Of a stretch of DNA of 12,293 bases, positions 6,145 to 12,293 are shown piece after piece. Location: the NCBI GenBank assembly GCA_023299945.1, contig JALZVZ010000017.1:1-12293 (forward strand), in the 5' to 3' direction. How positions within the stretch are numbered: position 1 is the stretch's first letter; every line of letters starts with the position of its first letter. The position numbers and the translations under genes were made by a program. The DNA comes from Altererythrobacter sp. (GTDB taxonomy: Bacteria; Pseudomonadota; Alphaproteobacteria; Sphingomonadales; Sphingomonadaceae). The notes below the pieces were generated by a model. That model did not search any database, was not told the origin of the DNA, and worked only from the letters and a program-made list of their open reading frames with translations.

Positions 6145-7014
6145 TTACCCACACGTAGCGTTATAATACTCCACCGCTTCGACGATCTTCTTATACTTTT
6201 TCAAAAAGCCCTTTACCGGATTTTGATCCAGCGGTGCGCAGCCTCCGAACAAAACCTCCATCGCGGGGCGGTAATTGGCTTTGGTGATCGCGGTAAGCTG
6301 CAATGTGCGGTCATCATAAAGCAGATATTCCTTCTCCGTGATTTCAATCGAGCTGAGCGCTTCGCCAAGCGCGCGGCCCGCCGAAGTGCCTTCGGTCAGG
6401 CTATCGCCAACCGTGCGCCCGCTTTTCAGCGCATCGATAACGCCCTGCCGTCCAACCGCGCCCGACAGGCTGGCGATGGTGCCAGCGGGCAGAAAATCCG
6501 ACAATGGCCGCGATGTTCCTGCCGCAGGGTTGTAGGACAGGCGCACATCGCCCGACACCAGCCGCCGCAGATAGGCGCCATCATAGCGGTCGTAAGTGCG
6601 CAGCTCTTTCTTGGTCTGCTGGGCAATCAGCAGCGCATCGGTAGAGCTGAGGTAAATCGCATCACTCTCCCCGGTCGGAATAACCAGCAGGATGCGCTTG
6701 ATGAAGTTCCAATCATTCGACTTGCCCAGCGCAGCAATGCGTCCCTCCAGCACGGTACCATCCATTAAGGTGACTGTGCCCTCGTGGAATTTGGCCATGC
6801 CCCACACGCCAGGATCATAAGTGTAGGCATCGCGCTTCTTGCTGAAACACACGCCGGCAAAGACGCATTTTGTGCCCTCAATCCGTTCCAGATCGGCAGG
6901 CACGCCAATGACATTGACCTTTTCCTTGGTCGCATGAGCAGGCGCGGCGACAAATGTGAGCGCCGCGATTGCCGCAGCAATGGCCAGTGCGAAGCGTTTA
7001 GCGATAATGTTCAT
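6145..7014 (-). CDS. Exported protein of unknown function, last gene of the thiC operon
   Basis: A 289-residue protein I do not recognise. It has a Sec signal peptide with a cleavage site after AHA (residue 28). The mature part has a closely spaced pair of cysteines at 50 and 56 (TKCVFAGVCFSKK) and two more near the end (GGCAPLD and the final TCG), which could form two disulfides in the periplasm. The middle is beta-rich (FHEGTVTLMDGTVLEGRI, ILLVIPTGESDAIYLSS), resembling a small-barrel strand pattern. A later segment is rich in Gly, Ser and Ala (GTIASLSGAVGRQGVIDALK). ATG at 7014 follows an AAAGGAT lying inside the end of the RidA gene; the gap to that stop is 4 bases, so the two are translationally close and surely co-transcribed. 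No clear terminator was found after the stop. Confidence 0.72.
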   Translation of the reverse strand: MNIIAKRFALAIAAAIAALTFVAAPAHATKEKVNVIGVPADLERIEGTKCVFAGVCFSKKRDAYTYDPGVWGMAKFHEGTVTLMDGTVLEGRIAALGKSNDWNFIKRILLVIPTGESDAIYLSSTDALLIAQQTKKELRTYDRYDGAYLRRLVSGDVRLSYNPAAGTSRPLSDFLPAGTIASLSGAVGRQGVIDALKSGRTVGDSLTEGTSAGRALGEALSSIEITEKEYLLYDDRTLQLTAITKANYRPAMEVLFGGCAPLDQNPVKGFLKKYKKIVEAVEYYNATCG

Positions 7015-7018
7015 GGCT

Positions 7019-7522
7019 TTAATCCTTTGCTGAAACCCGCGCGACGACCTTAATCTCTACCAAGCCGCCAGGAATATACAGCGCATCGATATCAATCGCG
7101 GTCCAGGCCGCAAACGGCGCCTTGAGATAGCGGTTTTTGACCGCCACAAATGCCGGGCCCGATGCAGCAAGATCGGTGTGAAAGCTGGTCACATCAACCA
7201 CGTCTTCCCAGCTGGAACCGGCCCGCTCCAATATCCGTCCGATATTCTGAAACGTTGCGTCAATCGCCTCTTCGTCGCTTTGTCCCTCTTTGGCGGGACC
7301 TGCGATCACGCCAGAGATATAGACAGTGCCGCGGTCAATCACCGCCTCGGAAAAGCCAAACTGCTCATACAGCGCCTTGGTCGCGGCATCATCCGGCATT
7401 AAAACCTGCTTGGGCTCATGAGCTGCCGCAAAGGTAGAGCCGAGAGTTGCGAACGCCAGTGTCGCGGTCAGTGCCATTGCCAATGCCGGCGTGCGCGTGG
7501 CGGGTTTACGAATTGTTGTCAT
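7019..7522 (-). CDS. Exported RidA (YjgF/UK114) family protein
   Basis: A 167-residue RidA-fold protein with a signal peptide. Residues 1-34 are a basic start, a long hydrophobic stretch (ALAMALTATLAFATLGSTFA) and an AAA|HE-like cleavage site. The RidA domain follows: SEAVIDRGTVYISGVIAG, EAIDATFQNIGRILERAG, WEDVVDVTSFHTDL, VKNRYLKAPFAAWTAI and YIPGGLVEIKVVARV. Cytosolic RidA removes reactive imines using an Arg in a PAR motif. Here that position reads AAW (Trp140), a variant I associate with other Rid subfamilies, so imine deaminase activity is doubtful. The conserved Glu (Glu156) remains. The start at 7522 is chosen over the upstream frame because MTTIRK begins the signal and has GGGGGAAG just ahead. 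It lies 38 bases after the hotdog gene. Confidence 0.85.
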   Translation of the reverse strand: MTTIRKPATRTPALAMALTATLAFATLGSTFAAAHEPKQVLMPDDAATKALYEQFGFSEAVIDRGTVYISGVIAGPAKEGQSDEEAIDATFQNIGRILERAGSSWEDVVDVTSFHTDLAASGPAFVAVKNRYLKAPFAAWTAIDIDALYIPGGLVEIKVVARVSAKD

Positions 7523-7560
7523 TGGCTTCCCCCGTACGGCGTGAGCACCGTTTTGCGGCA

Positions 7561-8007
7561 TTAGCCTTGCCAATTATGGCTTAGCAATTTGATCGTCACG
7601 CGGCCTGTCGCAACCACCACGCCTTTATCATCCAGCATCGGTACTTCAGCCAAGTAGCCCGCGCTGCCTTTGCGTTTTAGATCGGCGTGAAGTTCCGAAA
7701 TTTGCTCTTCACTCAACCGGTATTCCGCCGTCACATCACTGGTCGCCATCTTGTGAAAATCCACCGCAATGTCTTTGACAATCGGGAAATGTTCTTGGGT
7801 ATCAAGGATTGAGATACCCGGATTGGCCGCGGTCGCCTCTGCCAAAACGGTGAAGGCGCCCAGATACATCACATCCACGTGATTGGCATTGGGGCCAATG
7901 GGCATGAGGAGTTTGGCATGGCCGCGCTCCATTTCCAGATATTGCATCTGGGTCCGCTCAACAAATGGAACGCGGTATTGGTGATCTTCTGGCTTCATTG
8001 CGGCCAT
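7561..8007 (-). CDS. Hotdog-fold protein, DUF4442/PaaI thioesterase-like
   Basis: A 148-residue protein with the layout of PaaI/YiiD-type hotdog thioesterases. It has ERGHAKLLMPIGPNANHVDV followed by the helix MYLGAFTVLAEATAANPGIS, then a strand pattern ending in IVKDIAVDFHKMATSDVTAEY, ISELHADLKRKGSAGYLAE and VPMLDDKGVVVATGRVTIKL. The central helix and the Asp-x-x-x-x-F strand are the usual active-site region. Acyl-CoA thioesters are the usual substrates of the fold, but the substrate here cannot be read from the sequence. ATG at 8007 has GAAGGA about 7 bases upstream; ATG at 7998 is possible but has no such site. It starts 11 bases after the thiC stop, so it belongs to the same transcript. 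Confidence 0.8.
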   Translation of the reverse strand: MAAMKPEDHQYRVPFVERTQMQYLEMERGHAKLLMPIGPNANHVDVMYLGAFTVLAEATAANPGISILDTQEHFPIVKDIAVDFHKMATSDVTAEYRLSEEQISELHADLKRKGSAGYLAEVPMLDDKGVVVATGRVTIKLLSHNWQG

Positions 8008-8018
8008 GGTTTATTCCT

Positions 8019-9956
<1,938 letters not shown>

Positions 9957-9982
9957 TCAGGCGATATCCATGAAGGATGATC

Positions 9983-10125
9983 GGCCCGCTCCCTCCGCCT
10001 GTATTAACAGGTTCAGGTTCAACGGGTCGGACGCTCGCGCCATTTCAAATGGAAGCGCCCCTCTCAACCTGTGTCTGTCTGCCATTATGGCATTGAGACT
10101 CGCTAGGCTCCCCGGGGATATGGGC
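9983..10125 (-). ncRNA. TPP riboswitch (THI element) upstream of thiC
   Basis: Read on the minus strand, the hallmark 3' half is present: GAACCTGAACCTGTTAATAC and then AGGCGGAGGGAG (10020 to 9989), matching the conserved THI box for binding the pyrophosphate side of TPP. The 5' half has GGGGAGCC at about 10115-10107 and GGTTGAGAGG (about 10069-10060), in place of the common GGCTGAGAG, for pyrimidine recognition. Between them an extra arm is inserted, with a hairpin TGCCA-TAA-TGGCA (10092-10080) nested in GTCT/AGAC, a large P3a. P1 can close between GCCC...TCCC (10125 to about 10114) and GGGAGCGGGC (9992-9983). The aptamer lies about 60 bases ahead of the thiC start and directly behind a promoter. 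Boundaries are accurate to a few bases. Confidence 0.95.
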
Positions 10126-10141
10126 GAGAATAGGCGCGAAT

Positions 10142-10169
10142 AATATATTCGTCCAGCGCGAAGGTGCAA
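10142..10169 (-). promoter_or_regulatory. Sigma70-like promoter of the thiC operon
   Basis: On the minus strand TTGCAC (-35, 10169-10164) is separated by 16 bases from TATATT (-10, 10147-10142). Transcription would start near 10135, only about 10 bases before the riboswitch P1 helix, which is the expected arrangement. It is read by eye; the start site has not been mapped. Confidence 0.6.
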
Positions 10170-10291
10170 AATACCGCCTATGCTTTTTGGCAATTCATGC
10201 ATGCATACGCTCGGCAAAATGCTGCAAAAATGTTGAATTTCTGGGATACCTTAAAATACCCAAAAATCATGCATCAGCTTTTTCCTCCAAT

Positions 10292-10306
10292 TTAACCATT
10301 ACTTAG
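10292..10306 (+). promoter_or_regulatory. CtrA-like binding site upstream of the GGDEF-EAL gene
   Basis: TTAACCATTACTTAG fits the alphaproteobacterial CtrA motif TTAA-N7-TTAA at seven of the eight defined bases, and it includes TTAACCAT, a form often found in CtrA half-sites. It lies 46 bases before the GGDEF-EAL start. Function is inferred from the motif only; the region is AT-rich, so a chance match is possible. Confidence 0.4.
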
Positions 10307-10351
10307 CCCCCATCCACTAGCGCGGAGGATCAGGTCAAAGCAGTGGCTTGA

Positions 10352-12293
10352 ATGAACCCTAGGAAAATGCGCCACACGATGACAAAAGTTCAGCACAAAC
10401 GTGCCTTTGCAGACACCCTTTTGGCTGAACAGGTCAGCGAAAACTTTCGCTATGCGCGCATTGCCACAATTGCCGGCATCTTCAATGCTACACTGCTCGC
10501 CGTCTCCCTGTGGGGCGCTCACCACACCGTTGAGATCCTTGCATTTCTAGGCGCAGTCCTGTTCGCGGCGGTTCTTCGTTTCCACAATATGGCCCGCGTA
10601 GATCCGCGTAAGGAAAGCCCAGCGTCTATCCGCAAGCACGCCAATTTGATTAAGGTGAGCGCAGCGCTGACTGGCTCAATCTGGGGAATAGGTGTCGCAG
10701 TTTTGGCAACGCATGTCACAATAGGCGAATATGTCCTGCTTATTATGATTTGTTCTGGCATGATGGGTGCATCAGTCACCACCTACACTTCGATGTGGAA
10801 AGCAGGCGCTCTATTTGTGCTACCGCTGGCCTTAGGAGGCGCGTTTGCGCTAATCGTGCAACCACTCGTACCACTGGGTTCCGGATTGCTGCTTTTGCTA
10901 TGTTACACTGCGCTGATTTTGCGCGGCGGCGTTCGGCGCGAAGAAAAATTTGCCGCCCGAGTCCGAGCCCTTGAGGAATTGCGCGAAAGCGGCGAAACGG
11001 TGCAATTGCTGCTCAATGATTTCGAAAGCCAATCATCAGACTGGCTGTGGAACACCTCTGCCAAGGGCCAGATCATAAAGCCTTCTGACCGTTTCAGCGA
11101 TGCCGCTGGACGAGGGCCTGAATTGCTGGTTGATTTGAACTTTATCGACCTATTTGACGAGTCTCCAGAACGCAGCATATTGGCCACCAAACTTGCGAAT
11201 ATTCACGGCTTCCGCAACCTGACCTTAGAGCTGCAGGTCAATGACGAACCGCATTGGTGGACCATTTCAGCCCAGCCCAACGGATTGGGCGGCATGCGCG
11301 GCGTTGCCTCTGATGTCACCTCGCACAAACAGGCTGAGGAACGCATCAGCTATATGGCCCATTATGACGGGCTGACCGATCTGGCCAATCGCTATCAGTT
11401 CAATGAGGCTTTGACGCGCCATTTGCACCGCCATCGCCGCGGCACTGGCAAACAGCTGTCGGTTTTGTTCCTTGATCTCGACTTTTTCAAATCGGTCAAT
11501 GATGCGCTCGGCCATCCGGTGGGCGACGGCCTATTGTGCGATGCTGCACGCAGGATTGAACAAACCGTTGGCAGCCAAGATTTTGTTGCAAGGCTTGGCG
11601 GCGATGAGTTTGCAGTGCTGCTGCACGGCGAAGACGCCAATATGCGCGCAGAGGAAGTGGCCTCGCAGATCGTGACAACTCTGTCCCTGCCGTTTGAGAT
11701 TGAAGGCCATGCGGTCGTGATTTCGTCCAGCATTGGCGTCGCCCATTATGAAGATGGCATCACAGAGCCAGCCGAATTGATGAAACGCGCCGATCAAGCA
11801 CTTTACAGCGCCAAAGAAGAAGGCCGAAATCAGTTTGCCTTGTTCGCGCCTGAAATGGATGAAAGCGCGCAGAACCGCCGCCGATTGGAATTGGATTTGC
11901 GTGCGGCGATCACCGCTAATGAGTTTGAGCTATATTATCAGCCGCTGATCAATATTGAGACCAATGAAACCGTCGCTTATGAGGCGCTGATCCGCTGGAA
12001 TCACCCGACCCGCGGCATAGTCATGCCCGATGATTTTATTCCTTTGGCAGAGGAAACCGGGCTGATTGTGCAATTGGGCGAGTGGGTCATCCGCAATGCC
12101 ATTCATGATGCGACCGATTGGCCAGAAACGATCCGTGTTTCTATAAATCTATCGCCTGCTCAAATGCGCAGCGCGGCATTGATCGGCGTCATCGTCAATG
12201 CGCTGGCATACTCTGGCCTTAGCCCTGATCGGCTGGAGCTGGAGATTACTGAGAACGTCCTGTTGCAGGGCACAGAGGTCAATATTGCGACCC
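10352..12293 (+). CDS. Membrane-anchored PAS-GGDEF-EAL cyclic-di-GMP enzyme, 3' end outside the window
   Basis: At least 647 residues, running off the right edge. About six membrane segments are seen (roughly residues 37-55, 60-77, 101-121, 126-145, 151-170, 174-191), forming a sensor module. A PAS-like domain follows (about 225-325; SDWLWNTSAKGQIIK, WWTISAQPNG, GVASDVTSHKQAEE). Then comes a diguanylate cyclase domain with an intact GGDEF at 416-420 (VARLGGDEFAVLL), and an EAL phosphodiesterase domain with EALIRW at 544-549, NLSPAQ and EITENVL. The inhibitory RxxD site before GGDEF reads GSQD, so product inhibition is probably lost. It likely makes and/or degrades cyclic di-GMP at the inner membrane. 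ATG 10352 is the furthest start, with a stop codon just before it. ATG 10379, with AGGAAA upstream, is an alternative. The gene is divergent from thiC. Confidence 0.9.
   Translation, partial: MNPRKMRHTMTKVQHKRAFADTLLAEQVSENFRYARIATIAGIFNATLLAVSLWGAHHTVEILAFLGAVLFAAVLRFHNMARVDPRKESPASIRKHANLIKVSAALTGSIWGIGVAVLATHVTIGEYVLLIMICSGMMGASVTTYTSMWKAGALFVLPLALGGAFALIVQPLVPLGSGLLLLLCYTALILRGGVRREEKFAARVRALEELRESGETVQLLLNDFESQSSDWLWNTSAKGQIIKPSDRFSDAAGRGPELLVDLNFIDLFDESPERSILATKLANIHGFRNLTLELQVNDEPHWWTISAQPNGLGGMRGVASDVTSHKQAEERISYMAHYDGLTDLANRYQFNEALTRHLHRHRRGTGKQLSVLFLDLDFFKSVNDALGHPVGDGLLCDAARRIEQTVGSQDFVARLGGDEFAVLLHGEDANMRAEEVASQIVTTLSLPFEIEGHAVVISSSIGVAHYEDGITEPAELMKRADQALYSAKEEGRNQFALFAPEMDESAQNRRRLELDLRAAITANEFELYYQPLINIETNETVAYEALIRWNHPTRGIVMPDDFIPLAEETGLIVQLGEWVIRNAIHDATDWPETIRVSINLSPAQMRSAALIGVIVNALAYSGLSPDRLELEITENVLLQGTEVNIAT

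Noticed and set aside
6019..6768. A 249-residue plus-strand open frame
   Set aside because: It lies antisense to the exported protein of the thiC operon, whose frame has a signal peptide and protein-like composition. The plus-strand translation has no recognisable domain.
9957..9971. A four-codon upstream frame (ATG GAT ATC GCC TGA) between the riboswitch and thiC
   Set aside because: It has no ribosome binding site and is short enough to occur by chance.
10197..10274. ATGCATGCAT palindrome and a further ATGCAT copy in the thiC/GGDEF-EAL intergenic region
   Set aside because: These are short, self-complementary, low-complexity words in AT-rich DNA; no known operator was recognised and spacing is irregular.

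Overview
The window reads as a piece of an alphaproteobacterial chromosome, most likely Sphingomonadales and probably close to Erythrobacteraceae. This is an inference from gene families and style: a moderately GC-rich genome, a truncated photolyase of the alphaproteobacterial type, a phage-terminase-small-subunit-like HTH protein of a kind common in sphingomonads, and a single-gene TPP-riboswitch thiC. Most of it is chromosomal housekeeping and accessory genes. No CRISPR array, rRNA, tRNA, insertion sequence or complete phage module was seen.

Left part (1-3600). The 3' end of a GFA/CENP-V-type zinc protein, apparently missing its middle, overlaps the start of a lipocalin lipoprotein (Blc-like) by one base. 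Then come an HPF/RaiA-type ribosome-associated protein on the minus strand, a divergent YaiI/YqxD (DUF188) protein, a convergent HTH protein with a very acidic tail, and an exported helical protein with a terminator behind it.

Scar region (3660-4077). About 400 bp, partly AT-rich, holds two decayed gene ends facing each other: the start of a GIY-YIG endonuclease on the plus strand, and the N-terminal part of an unnamed conserved protein on the minus strand. They meet near 3797 and neither continues, which suggests a deletion or rearrangement.

Middle (4078-5989). A photolyase-like FAD protein begins directly with the FAD domain and carries an alpha/beta-looking domain at its C-terminus. It converges on a fasciclin-domain lipoprotein. 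A UUCG-capped terminator for the fasciclin gene lies between them.

Thiamine operon (6145-10169, minus strand). A sigma70-like promoter, a TPP riboswitch with a readable Shine-Dalgarno-sequestering switch, thiC, a DUF4442/PaaI-like hotdog protein, an exported RidA-family protein and an exported protein of unknown function follow one another with gaps of 11, 38 and 4 bases. They are probably co-transcribed, which puts all four under TPP control at least in part.

Right end (10352 to the edge). A divergent membrane protein with six predicted membrane segments, a PAS-like domain, an intact GGDEF motif and an intact EAL motif runs off the window. A CtrA-like site lies just upstream of it.
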